DNA of 41,332 nt from a virus: the IMG/VR virus record IMGVR_UViG_3300032085_000170, positions 1-41,332 of that record; one strand, given 5' to 3'. Positions 1 to 5,452 of the stretch are shown piece after piece. The notes below the pieces were generated by a model. The model was not told the origin of the DNA, did no database searches, and saw nothing but the letters and a program-made list of their open reading frames with translations. The position numbers and the translations under genes were made by a program. Numbering within the stretch: position 1 is the stretch's first letter; each line of letters begins with the position of its first letter.

Positions 1-247
1 CTACCGTCTGATCACCAGTATGTGTAGAGTAATACGTACACGCTTCATGCTTATCTGCAAGGGTAAAGAAGGCATCACCGACCTTGTTGCGACGTTGTAC
101 ATCACCAGCAGCGACAGCCGCCTTGTACCAAGAAACCACAGATCCTGTGGACACACCCATTTCTAATGAGGTGTCTGAAAGAGAATGCTCCATGTACATA
201 GCCACGGTTGCATTTTTGTGATCGTCTGTGTAAAAAGTTCTAGCCAT
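1..247 (-). CDS. Hypothetical protein with helix-turn-helix-like segment (3' end cut by window)
   Basis: This is a partial reading frame of 82 visible codons, open to the left edge. It starts at an ATG at 247 preceded by AAAGGAAC at a good distance. The protein begins MARTFYTDDH, and residues about 22-44 (SLSDTSLEMGVSTGSVVSWY) look like a helix-turn-helix: a short helix, a turn at MGVS, and a second helix with a Trp. That would suggest a small DNA-binding regulator, but the resemblance is by eye only. It is the most distal visible gene of the leftward operon and is separated from the previous gene by 89 bases holding an 8-bp hairpin. I do not recognise the family. Confidence 0.6.
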   Translation of the reverse strand, partial: MARTFYTDDHKNATVAMYMEHSLSDTSLEMGVSTGSVVSWYKAAVAAGDVQRRNKVGDAFFTLADKHEACTYYSTHTGDQTV

Positions 248-301
248 AGTTTGTTCCTTTCATAGAACATAGATTGTAAAGGCACCGTCTCAGTACCATG
301 A

Positions 302-325
302 AGTACACCCCTCCGAAGGTGTACT
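302..325. other. Perfect 8-bp stem-loop between leftward genes
   Basis: AGTACACC at 302-309 pairs perfectly with GGTGTACT at 318-325 around an 8-base loop. It lies in the 89-base gap between the 28-residue membrane peptide gene and the leftmost gene. No U-run follows on either strand, so it is not a classical terminator. It may be an attenuator, an RNA-stability element or an operator. Confidence 0.5.
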
Positions 326-336
326 CTAGGTAGTGA

Positions 337-423
337 TCAGGGTGTTGCCACCCACAGGATGAGCATGAGTAGGAACACGCAGCACCCACCCATGATAATG
401 TTGAACCAACACCATTTACTCAT
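337..423 (-). CDS. 28-residue single-span membrane peptide
   Basis: The frame reads MSKWCWFNIIMGGCCVFLLM then LILWVATP and stop. Nearly the whole peptide is one hydrophobic helix with three cysteines and two N-terminal tryptophans. The ATG overlaps the stop of the upstream gene in a TGATG junction, with AAAGG a few bases before, so translational coupling is likely. Size and make-up fit a small phage inner-membrane peptide. Function is unknown. The overlap and the ribosome site are the main reasons to believe it is expressed. Confidence 0.55.
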   Translation of the reverse strand: MSKWCWFNIIMGGCCVFLLMLILWVATP

Positions 424-614
424 CACATTATCCTTTCATAAATGGTGTCACCTTTTTCAGTTACCCACTCACACCCCAAGGGGAGATTGCGTAGCACTTC
501 ATGTGGCAACTCCATGCCCACACCGGCAAGGCGTGTCACCTTACCAGTCTTTACCGTGACAACCCTATAGACTTTATACTTGAGCCTATTAGGGTTGGTA
601 TTTGGTTGGCTCAT
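423..614 (-). CDS. Small hypothetical protein
   Basis: A 63-residue protein beginning MSQPNTNPNRLKYKVYRVVT. A predicted beta-rich stretch (YKVYRVVTVKTGKVTRLAGV) is followed by LPHEVLRNLPLGCEWV. The start at 614 has AAAGGA upstream at about 8 bases. The stop at 423 overlaps the ATG of the 28-residue membrane peptide. The end of the upstream gene abuts the start. It belongs to the leftward run of tiny coupled genes. No family recognised. Confidence 0.65.
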   Translation of the reverse strand: MSQPNTNPNRLKYKVYRVVTVKTGKVTRLAGVGMELPHEVLRNLPLGCEWVTEKGDTIYERIM

Positions 615-815
615 TCATAACATCCTTTCCATTTTATGTTCAGCCCATGCAATGTTGACCTCATGACTACGGCGATCAGCACTATGCTCCCACTCTTTCG
701 GACCCATCATATCAGCATTAAGCTGGTACAAGTCTTGACGTAAGACCTGAGACTGTCGGCTTAGTGCCGTCCACTTGTCAAAGAATTTAGCGCAAAGAAA
801 GTCATCACGAAACAT
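615..815 (-). CDS. Small hypothetical protein
   Basis: A 66-residue charged, mostly helical protein starting MFRDDFLCAKFFDKWTALSR. The ATG at 815 has a very good GGAGG six bases upstream and overlaps the stop of the preceding gene (TAATG). It is rich in Arg, Glu and Trp with no membrane segment or metal motif. Phage early regions often hold such proteins that act on host machinery, but nothing here shows that. Family not recognised. Confidence 0.65.
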   Translation of the reverse strand: MFRDDFLCAKFFDKWTALSRQSQVLRQDLYQLNADMMGPKEWEHSADRRSHEVNIAWAEHKMERML

Positions 816-943
816 TATAGTTCCTCCATTTTGTATTTGGTTAAAAGATACTGAGCAATCAACTCAGCAGCAAAGGTAGACACACCGCCCATCTGTGTTA
901 GGGCAGTGAGTAGGTCTTGATGAATACGTTGTTGGTTATTCAT
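815..943 (-). CDS. 42-residue hypothetical protein
   Basis: The frame encodes MNNQQRIHQDLLTALTQMGG followed by VSTFAAELIAQYLLTKYKMEEL and stop. It is short, helical and amphipathic. The stop overlaps the next ATG (TAATG at 815-819) and the start lies inside the end of the upstream gene, so both ends are coupled. The first five residues and their codons match the gene just upstream (both start MNNQQ). Function unknown. Confidence 0.5.
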   Translation of the reverse strand: MNNQQRIHQDLLTALTQMGGVSTFAAELIAQYLLTKYKMEEL

Positions 944-1133
944 TTAACAACATCCAAACTCCACCCATAGGCAGGTTAAAGGTTTCTTTTTCTTCAGGGG
1001 TAAAGAGTGATCTGGTATTATCACACCACCCATCAGTATTAGACCAGAACAAACGGTCACTGTGTACTTGAGTAATCACATACACAGATTTTTTAGGCCA
1101 TTCACCATTGATTTTATTCTGTTGGTTATTCAT
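936..1133 (-). CDS. Small phage protein with Trp/Gly-rich fold
   Basis: A 65-residue protein starting MNNQQNKINGEWPKKSVYVI. The pattern VYVI, FWSN, GWC and the C-terminal LPMGGVWML is common in small phage and plasmid proteins of unknown role: beta strands ending in a conserved LPxGG-W. I chose the ATG at 1133, which overlaps the upstream TGA (TGATG), over the GTG three bases earlier. No ribosome site is visible, so translation probably depends on coupling. It overlaps the next gene by eight bases. Confidence 0.6.
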   Translation of the reverse strand: MNNQQNKINGEWPKKSVYVITQVHSDRLFWSNTDGWCDNTRSLFTPEEKETFNLPMGGVWMLLNE

Positions 1134-1342
1134 CACAGAACACCACGATCATTTAGTTCATCTGCCCATTTTGCCGTGGCTTTAAGCACAGGCAATTGCT
1201 TTTCAAGCTCTGATATTTCTAAACAAACACCAGCAACCCTAGTGTATAAGGTGGCATGATTAGAAAACCGAGCTTTGCGAGCATTTAATATTTCTATCCT
1301 ATCAGAAACTTCAATTGCGTCTTTGTGATACTTACTTAGCAC
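1133..1342 (-). CDS. Small coiled-coil hypothetical protein (GTG start)
   Basis: A 69-residue protein read from a GTG at 1342 (VLSKYHKDAIEVSDRIEILN). That start is preferred because a perfect GGAGG lies seven bases before it; the same frame stays open upstream to 1414 without a better site. The sequence has heptad-like hydrophobic spacing from about residue 8 to 55 and looks like an antiparallel coiled coil. It ends in a TGATG overlap with the next gene. No family recognised. Confidence 0.55.
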   Translation of the reverse strand: MLSKYHKDAIEVSDRIEILNARKARFSNHATLYTRVAGVCLEISELEKQLPVLKATAKWADELNDRGVL

Positions 1343-1798
1343 AGTTAATCCTCCAAATAAAAAGCCCCACACCATGTAGGGACTAACCGTCCGTGGTTTC
1401 TCCGATAAGATCACAGGGTATATGAAGCCTTGCTCTTATTGCTGAGGTTACGGGTAGAAAAAACCAAAGACCCACCCACTCACAGCTTGGGTATTACTCT
1501 GTGCGGGTAGGATTTGCACCTACAAAACTTTGGTGACACTGTAAGAGCTGTCTTACAGATCACACACCCACCCATGCTAAATGTGGGCGCACAGCACTGT
1601 CATGTATTTAGTTGGCAATCATTGGGGAATCATTGACGGTTCACCCCTATGCCTAATCATTGAAACCTCAACCGTTGAGGCTGTATTCAAAAGGCTTGAA
1701 CACAGAAAGCGCCCCATGATTAGGACGCTATCAGTAGTCAAGAAGTCACACCCCACGTTGATACATGGGGTGCTTAGTCTAGGTATGTCATGGGTGGA
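1343..1798. other. Non-coding stretch with several stem-loops
   Basis: No convincing gene lies here on either strand. It holds a run of inverted repeats: the cloverleaf-like fold at 1499-1594, CCTCAA/TTGAGG at 1666-1680, TTCAA/TTGAA near 1686-1700, a GC stem at 1711-1730, and CACCCCA/TGGGGTG at about 1748-1772. The stretch separates the 1799-2308 gene from the small-gene run on the leftward strand. It may carry a structured RNA, processing sites or terminators. A rightward open frame across 1581-2114 is judged a shadow of the leftward gene. Confidence 0.5.
1499..1594 (-). ncRNA. Candidate tRNA-like cloverleaf RNA
   Basis: Read leftward, a perfect 7-bp closing helix (CTGTGCG at one end, CGCACAG at the other) encloses three hairpins that nearly fill the interior. 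The first is CCCAC/GTGGG (1567-1571 with 1583-1587). The second is an 11-bp arm (GTGA plus CTGTAAG, 1533-1563). The third is GTAGG TGCAAAT CCTAC (1507-1523). The last sits where a T-arm belongs and has a 7-base loop resembling TTCAAAT. There is no 7-base anticodon loop with a good 5-bp stem, so this is not a normal tRNA. It could be a decayed tRNA, a tRNA mimic or an unrelated structured RNA. Confidence 0.35.
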
Positions 1799-2308
1799 TC
1801 ATTCCACCACCTCACCATTGAGAACCTTGAGAGCTTCCCGCAGGTGCTTGAACGCAGCGACATTAACCATGTCACCATCCTTGGGCTTCTCAGCACGCTT
1901 GATGGATTTGTCCAGTATCTTTTGCAATTCATCTGCCATGATGAAAGGCTGGGCCACAGGTGCAGGTGAAGCTTTCCAGAAGGGTAGATCACGTGCGGCC
2001 ATAAAAGGCTTGCCTTTAAGTATGGTATCCTTGTCGCAATACCACACCTTAGCTTCATCAGACCACTCAAGGGGTAACATCAAACCAACCCACACAGAGA
2101 AGGCACGGGTATGATAAGGTGACGCATCTTGCAAGGCATTAATACGGGCAACCGCTTTCAACGCATCCTTGTCGTCATGCCATACCTTGAGTATAGACAC
2201 AGCATAGTTGTGAATACGTTGTTGAAACGTCTCCGCATCCTTGGCTATCTTAACAATACCCGCATCAATTTCGTCATCTTTGAACATTTTAGTTACAATT
2301 TTTGCCAT
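1799..2308 (-). CDS. Hypothetical phage protein, first gene of the leftward operon
   Basis: A 169-residue soluble, helical protein starting MAKIVTKMFKDDEIDAGIVK. GGAAAG lies at a good distance before the ATG at 2308. Mid-protein there is a Trp/Pro-rich stretch (SVWVGLMLPLEWSDEAKVWY), and the C-terminal half is charged and helical (ADELQKILDKSIKRAEKPKD). No catalytic motif or membrane segment is seen. As the gene nearest the divergent control region it would be transcribed first among the leftward genes, an early-gene position. I do not recognise the family. Confidence 0.7.
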   Translation of the reverse strand: MAKIVTKMFKDDEIDAGIVKIAKDAETFQQRIHNYAVSILKVWHDDKDALKAVARINALQDASPYHTRAFSVWVGLMLPLEWSDEAKVWYCDKDTILKGKPFMAARDLPFWKASPAPVAQPFIMADELQKILDKSIKRAEKPKDGDMVNVAAFKHLREALKVLNGEVVE

Positions 2309-2495
2309 GATTTTATCTTTCCATTAGGGTTGCATACGGGACGCCCCATCATTGAGACGCCCCTAGATACAACCCCGACCTATGCTATGAAGCATAACCT
2401 AGTTGGCTAGGCTTAGTCGGAGTTATACCCCCACTGGAAATTTCAATACAGTTACCGCTATCTCTAACGGGATATTGTCAAAACAGACAAGCCTA

Positions 2496-2516
2496 TCAGA
2501 TACAAAAAGTATCTGA
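2496..2516. other. 8-bp perfect inverted repeat
   Basis: TCAGATAC at 2496-2503 pairs with GTATCTGA at 2509-2516 around an A5 loop. It lies about 190 bases before the first leftward gene, so it would be in the leader of that operon or act as an operator. Read leftward the loop is U5. No terminator U-run follows the stem. Confidence 0.5.
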
Positions 2517-2688
2517 ATGGTAAACGGTTCTAGTAACGTCCCTTGACCATGTAGAAGCCAAACAACCTAGATAATTAATGCAAGGGTAATCAAAAACCCT
2601 CTCCGACTTGTCAATTCAAGTCTTGCAACCGTATTGCTATCAATTTACCGCCACCAAATAGAATTTAAATCCATGTCATAGCCTATGT

Positions 2689-2719
2689 ATTATCCAACCG
2701 CACTTTAAGTACTTGTCAG
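2689..2719 (-). promoter_or_regulatory. Weak candidate leftward promoter containing an operator-like 10-mer
   Basis: Read leftward, CTGACA (2719-2714) is followed after 19 bases by GATAAT (2694-2689). The spacer is longer than the optimum 17, so this is only a candidate. Its interest is that the spacer contains a full copy of ACTTTAAGTA (2702-2711), the same element that surrounds the rightward promoters at 3.75-3.95 kb. A second weak leftward candidate is TTGACT-N18-TACAAA at 2935-2906. Either would give a leader of several hundred bases before the gene at 2308. Confidence 0.3.
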
Positions 2720-3174
2720 ATATTGCAAAATAACTACACCACGTTAAAACCCCTCTGGATTTGTTCCATGATACCCCTTGTGCATATGTACCCTATAACC
2801 GCCACAAGGGGAGGCAGTAGTAGGGGAGATAATGAAACTCTGAAACCGTGGCGGGTCAAAAGAAAGACCGGAGACGAAAATCAGAAGTCCAAAAACCGTA
2901 GCTATTTTGTACTCCGAAAGACCAAAACAAGTCAAACACTTTTATTTTGTCAATAATATCAACAACTTATGAGACTATGGGTAATACATGCTGTCTTATA
3001 TTATGAAGGATTTTAGGCTTATTTCTACAACTATAAAGGGAAAGAGGTAGGGGTGATTCGCAAGTAAAGGTTGAGATAGAATACCTTTAAGTAGTTGTTC
3101 AAAGTATCTGTAAGCAAGCTAAGGTTGCGTTATGTATAGACTGGAGATTTTTCATAACAGGAATAAATTATTCA

Positions 3175-3226
3175 TGTATAAGAGTTGTTGTATAAGAGAT
3201 AATGTATAAGAGATAATGTATAAGAC
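3175..3226. repeat. 14-bp tandem repeat, four units
   Basis: TGTATAAGAG recurs at 3175, 3189 and 3203, and as TGTATAAGAC at 3217, spaced exactly 14 bases. The second and third units are followed by ATAA, giving a 14-mer unit TGTATAAGAGATAA; the first and last are degenerate. Exact phasing in a non-coding region suggests iterons for an initiator or binding sites for a regulator. It also contains repeated TATAA cores that could mimic -10 elements. Confidence 0.7.
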
Positions 3227-3452
3227 ATATAATGGGGTGGGTGTATATGTGCAGACATAATGTTATTATGGGTAGTGTATAGTGCATGGCCTTACTCACA
3301 AACAGTAACCCCCTGAAAACACAAGGAAAAATCCCGATTATGTGTACTGAATAATCCTACATTGTATAGAAAACACAATGATATCAAGGAGTTACAGCTT
3401 AAAGTGTCACATTAACTGAGGAAAACCTTGTGTATACCGTTGTATACAGCAT

Positions 3453-3512
3453 GGGGGGCATGGGCCATACGGGGGGTGTCCGTATACGTATACACCCAAT
3501 GACAGCGGGGGG
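3453..3512 (+). other. G-tract cluster (possible G-quadruplex)
   Basis: Runs of six G at 3453-3458, 3471-3476 and 3507-3512, with GGG at 3462-3464, occur in an otherwise AT-rich region. The first three tracts lie within 24 bases. GTATAC repeats lie on both sides and between them. The strand could form a quadruplex when single-stranded, for example during replication initiation. This is structural inference only. Confidence 0.35.
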
Positions 3513-3644
3513 TCAAATACACTTGGTAACTACATGAACCAATACTTTAACCCCCACACATACGTTATACCTATGGACATATACATAATCCCTATACATA
3601 ATGTTAATCATAATCCAGCCTCACAGAGCCATCTCCATGCCTAC

Positions 3645-3656
3645 GGTAGGCCTACC
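3645..3656. other. 12-bp perfect palindrome
   Basis: GGTAGGCCTACC reads the same on both strands and overlaps a second near-palindrome (GCCTAC-G-GTAGGC, 3639-3651). Such twofold-symmetric sites often bind dimeric proteins. It lies about 160 bases upstream of the first strong rightward promoter. Confidence 0.5.
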
Positions 3657-3707
3657 CCCATGAATCTACGAGATGACCCCTTAGAGAGCCACTCACAGCC
3701 TCTCAGA

Positions 3708-3733
3708 GGGTATTCTACCCGAAGATAATACCC
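3708..3733. other. 7-bp stem-loop in control region
   Basis: GGGTATT at 3708-3714 pairs with AATACCC at 3727-3733 around a 12-base loop. A short 5-bp stem (CCTCT/AGAGG, 3699-3709) overlaps its left side. No U-run follows. Together with the palindrome at 3645 it makes a compact structured block before the repeat-rich promoter region. Confidence 0.4.
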
Positions 3734-3753
3734 GACCCTCGCCGTTAAGAACG

Positions 3754-3949
3754 CTTTAAGTATTAATTGAACACCTGTTCAATAAGTAATAGTAAAAACT
3801 TAAAGATTTCTCTTGACATCTGCACAAAATGTGATATAATTAAGTATAACTTTAAGTAACTAGAGTACTTAGAGTAACTTAAAGTACACTTAAAGTCTAT
3901 TATTACTTATATATATAAAGAAATAATAATACTTTAAGTATACTTTAAG
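3754..3949. repeat. Cluster of CTTTAAG / CTTAAAG elements
   Basis: The 7-mer CTTTAAG occurs at 3754, 3850, 3932 and 3943, and its complement CTTAAAG at 3799, 3878 and 3889. Several fit the 10-mer ACTTTAAGTA. Two pairs (3878/3889 and 3932/3943) are spaced exactly 11 bases, about one helical turn, which suggests cooperative binding on one DNA face. Further copies lie at 2703, 3085 and 3398. The cluster brackets the promoter at 3813-3840 and ends about 40 bases before the second promoter. It is an operator or iteron array by position. Confidence 0.65.
3813..3840 (+). promoter_or_regulatory. Consensus sigma70 promoter P1
   Basis: TTGACA at 3813-3818 and TATAAT at 3835-3840 match the bacterial consensus exactly, with a 16-base spacer. 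It points right toward the lysis and late genes. CTTTAAG-type elements lie on both sides, so it is probably regulated. The host RNA polymerase should read it without a phage factor. Confidence 0.85.
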
Positions 3950-3990
3950 TACCATGTAAGAATTTTTCTTAGATTCTTTGTCGTTCTCTC

Positions 3991-4018
3991 TTGACATAGA
4001 GAATTTTATAGGTATAAC
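3991..4018 (+). promoter_or_regulatory. Near-consensus sigma70 promoter P2 abutting a start codon
   Basis: TTGACA at 3991-3996 and TATAAC at 4013-4018 are separated by 16 bases. The ATG of the next gene starts at 4024, five bases beyond the -10 box. A transcript starting at the usual distance would begin at or next to that ATG, giving a leaderless message. TATAACTAG is shared with the coat-gene promoter at 18578. Confidence 0.8.
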
Positions 4019-4023
4019 TAGTC

Positions 4024-4275
4024 ATGTCCAAGCCGAAAATGTACATTAGCGATAATGTACTAGAAGAATTTTATCTAGCACTAGCTGACGAGGACGAAGG
4101 GAGACTACAAAGAGTACACATCCCAAGGTCTGACGTCTTCTACATCAGAGAAGCAATATTTCAAGACACTGGCGTCAAGTATTCTTTAGATCATGTTGAA
4201 AGAGCCATGTATCTAGAGGGTCATCTTGAGGCCAAAGACGTATTTCAACCACGAACAAAAAGGGATTGGGAATAA
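4024..4275 (+). CDS. Small hypothetical protein, first rightward gene
   Basis: An 83-residue acidic, helical protein starting MSKPKMYISDNVLEEFYLAL and ending in a charged tail. No ribosome site lies before the ATG; AGG is too far away and the P2 promoter abuts the start, so P2 transcripts would be leaderless. An alternative start at Met6 also lacks a ribosome site. Transcripts from P1 would carry a leader of about 180 bases. The stop overlaps the next ATG (TAATG). No domain recognised. Confidence 0.7.
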   Translation: MSKPKMYISDNVLEEFYLALADEDEGRLQRVHIPRSDVFYIREAIFQDTGVKYSLDHVERAMYLEGHLEAKDVFQPRTKRDWE

Positions 4276-4481
4276 TGCCAGAGATTATCATGGAACGTGT
4301 ACTTAAGTGGCAGATTATGCCACGCATTATGATGCTTGCAGTGACTGTCTTAACCTACCAAGCAGTTCATTGGTTCATGACCCTACCAGATCCTTCCATA
4401 CAGCAGTCAGGCCTAGTGTCTATCTGTATGGGAGCCTTAACAGGATGCTTTGCTGTATGGCTTGGCAATGAGAAACACTAA
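4275..4481 (+). CDS. Small two-span membrane protein, holin candidate
   Basis: The ATG at 4275 overlaps the upstream stop (TAATG) and is preferred over an in-frame start at 4266. The 68-residue product begins MPEIIMERVLKWQIMPRIMM. Two hydrophobic segments follow: one around LAVTVLTYQAVHWFM, and one around VSICMGALTGCFAVWLG, joined by a short loop with PDPS. Size, two spans and a position next to a 3TM holin and an endopeptidase gene suggest a holin or antiholin. Similar proteins are common in marine podoviruses. The role is inferred from context. Confidence 0.7.
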   Translation: MPEIIMERVLKWQIMPRIMMLAVTVLTYQAVHWFMTLPDPSIQQSGLVSICMGALTGCFAVWLGNEKH

Positions 4482-4674
4482 TAGTCCTATCCATAAAGAA
4501 GTAAATAGGTTTATGTGGATTATCAAAGGTAGATTAGCTCCTGATGAATACAGTGAGCAGGACTACCTAGAAGTACATGACACTTACTTCCAAAGACTCT
4601 GGGGCAATCATGAGAACTGTGTTCATGAAGAGGGCTTTGAAGAAGCATATACGGAGAAGTATAAAAATGGCTGA
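4468..4674 (+). CDS. Small hypothetical protein
   Basis: A 68-residue protein from the ATG at 4468 (MRNTNSPIHKEVNRFMWIIK), overlapping the previous gene by 14 bases. It is rich in aromatic and acidic residues (DEYSEQDYLEVHDTYFQRLW) and ends in KYKNG. There is no membrane span. It sits between two holin candidates but shows no lysis-related motif. It overlaps the next start by eight bases. Family not recognised. Confidence 0.65.
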   Translation: MRNTNSPIHKEVNRFMWIIKGRLAPDEYSEQDYLEVHDTYFQRLWGNHENCVHEEGFEEAYTEKYKNG

Positions 4675-4975
4675 AGAATTACCCAAAGGTGTTATGAATA
4701 AATTAAAAAAATTAGGGGAACTTGATAAAAAACATGGTAAGATTTCAAGTGATGATAAAATTTTTAACGAACAACAAAATCTACGAATTTCTGCTATGAA
4801 AGAAATAGGAATAAGAACTAAAGAAGCTTTAGATAAATTTTTAGGCACAAATAAAAACCTTAATCCTAAAGTTAAATCTGCTCTACGTTTACTTTTTCCT
4901 AGTACTATTAAAAGAAAAAACAATTTTAATAAAGGTGGTCTAATAGACTACAGAAAAACTGGGATGTTTAAATGA
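4667..4975 (+). CDS. Basic hypothetical protein with C-terminal GG motif (AT-rich gene)
   Basis: The start at 4667 follows GGAG at a good distance and gives 102 residues beginning MAEELPKGVMNKLKKLGELD. It is Lys-rich and helical, and ends FNKGGLIDYRKTGMFK. That tail carries the aromatic-x-x-GG-hydrophobic motif repeated in several virion-module proteins here. The codons are visibly more AT-rich than in the flanking genes (many aaa, att, aat, tta), which hints at recent acquisition. The stop overlaps the next ATG (ATGA). Function unknown. Confidence 0.65.
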   Translation: MAEELPKGVMNKLKKLGELDKKHGKISSDDKIFNEQQNLRISAMKEIGIRTKEALDKFLGTNKNLNPKVKSALRLLFPSTIKRKNNFNKGGLIDYRKTGMFK

Positions 4976-5325
4976 TTGGTCAACTTATAGGAAGTCTAAC
5001 AGGATTAGCTACTTCTATCATAGATGGTAAGACCCAGATCAAACTTACTGAAGCTGAGATTAAGAAGAAGCAGCTTACAGGAGAGATTGACTGGGACTTG
5101 GAAGCAATGAGAGCTACCGAGAACTCATGGAAAGACGAATGGATTACTTTATTGTTTTCTATTCCCCTTATCCTAGCCTTCTGTGGTGAATGGGGAAATG
5201 ATATAGTAGCCCAAGGCTTTGCCTCACTTGAAGTAATGCCTCAGTGGTATCAGATTGCTCTTGGTGGAATTGTATCAGCTAGTATTGGTATGCGTTCAGT
5301 GAGTAAGTTCTTTGGAAAAAAATAA
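4972..5325 (+). CDS. 3TM-type holin-like protein
   Basis: A 117-residue protein. An N-terminal amphipathic segment (MIGQLIGSLTGLATSIIDGK) is followed by a charged helix, then the SWKDEW sequence and a hydrophobic span ITLLFSIPLILAFCG, then WYQIALGGIVSASIGMR. The SWKDEW-span-WYQ-span order matches the 3TM-type holins found in gene transfer agents and many phages. It sits directly upstream of the M15 endopeptidase, as expected for a lysis cassette. It would form inner-membrane holes that release the endolysin. Identification is by remembered family pattern. Confidence 0.8.
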   Translation: MIGQLIGSLTGLATSIIDGKTQIKLTEAEIKKKQLTGEIDWDLEAMRATENSWKDEWITLLFSIPLILAFCGEWGNDIVAQGFASLEVMPQWYQIALGGIVSASIGMRSVSKFFGKK

Positions 5326-5452
5326 CGTAATACCTATCCCTCAACTATCTGAGTTGGATAAGCAGTTTATTGCATTAGAAAAACAACAAGAGTTAATACG
5401 AGAGCAAGCAAAGCTCATAGCGGAGAGAAGTAATGACGTTTCAACTATCTAA
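5312..5452 (+). CDS. Short coiled-coil ORF with TTG start, possible lysis accessory
   Basis: A 46-residue frame from a TTG at 5312 fills the gap between the holin and the endopeptidase and overlaps both. It reads LEKNNVIPIPQLSELDKQFI and continues as a Glu/Gln-rich heptad helix (LEKQQELIREQAKLIAERS). There is no clear ribosome site and no ATG, so expression is uncertain. It has no signal peptide or lipobox, which argues against a spanin. Its fit to the gap and its coherent coiled-coil make-up are the evidence. Confidence 0.4.
   Translation: MEKNNVIPIPQLSELDKQFIALEKQQELIREQAKLIAERSNDVSTI

Larger units (their letters stand above)
2309..4023. promoter_or_regulatory. Divergent control region / candidate replication origin
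   Basis: A 1.7 kb non-coding stretch lies between the leftward gene ending its start at 2308 and the rightward gene at 4024. By eye it holds an 8-bp hairpin (2496-2516), four tandem 14-bp units (3175-3226), GTATAC repeats (3432-3493), three G6 tracts (3453-3512), a 12-bp palindrome (3645-3656), and ten copies of the 7-mer CTTTAAG or its complement (2703-3949). An AT-only run lies near 3901-3931, and there are two strong rightward promoters. Short open frames at 2723-2956 and 3534-3728 lack ribosome sites and look spurious. Iteron-like repeats plus an AT-rich stretch fit an origin; repeats around promoters fit regulation. Confidence 0.65.

Noticed and set aside
1499-1594. A canonical tRNA gene
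   Set aside because: Outer helix and T-arm-like hairpin fit, but no 5-bp anticodon stem with a 7-base loop and U33 can be formed without mismatches, and the arm present has a 6-base loop. Listed as tRNA-like only.
1581-2114. 177-residue rightward open frame
   Set aside because: It overlaps the leftward gene at 1799-2308, which has a good ribosome site and a protein-like sequence. The rightward frame has no ribosome site and odd composition.
2723-2956. Short frames on both strands at 2723-2956 and 2744-2935
   Set aside because: No ribosome sites, no protein-like pattern, and they lie in the repeat-rich control region.
3175-3226. CRISPR array
   Set aside because: The units are contiguous 14-mers without unique spacers and no cas genes are present.
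3534-3728. 64-residue rightward frame in the control region
   Set aside because: No ribosome site; the sequence is dominated by palindromes and has an unlikely His/Pro/Asn-rich composition.
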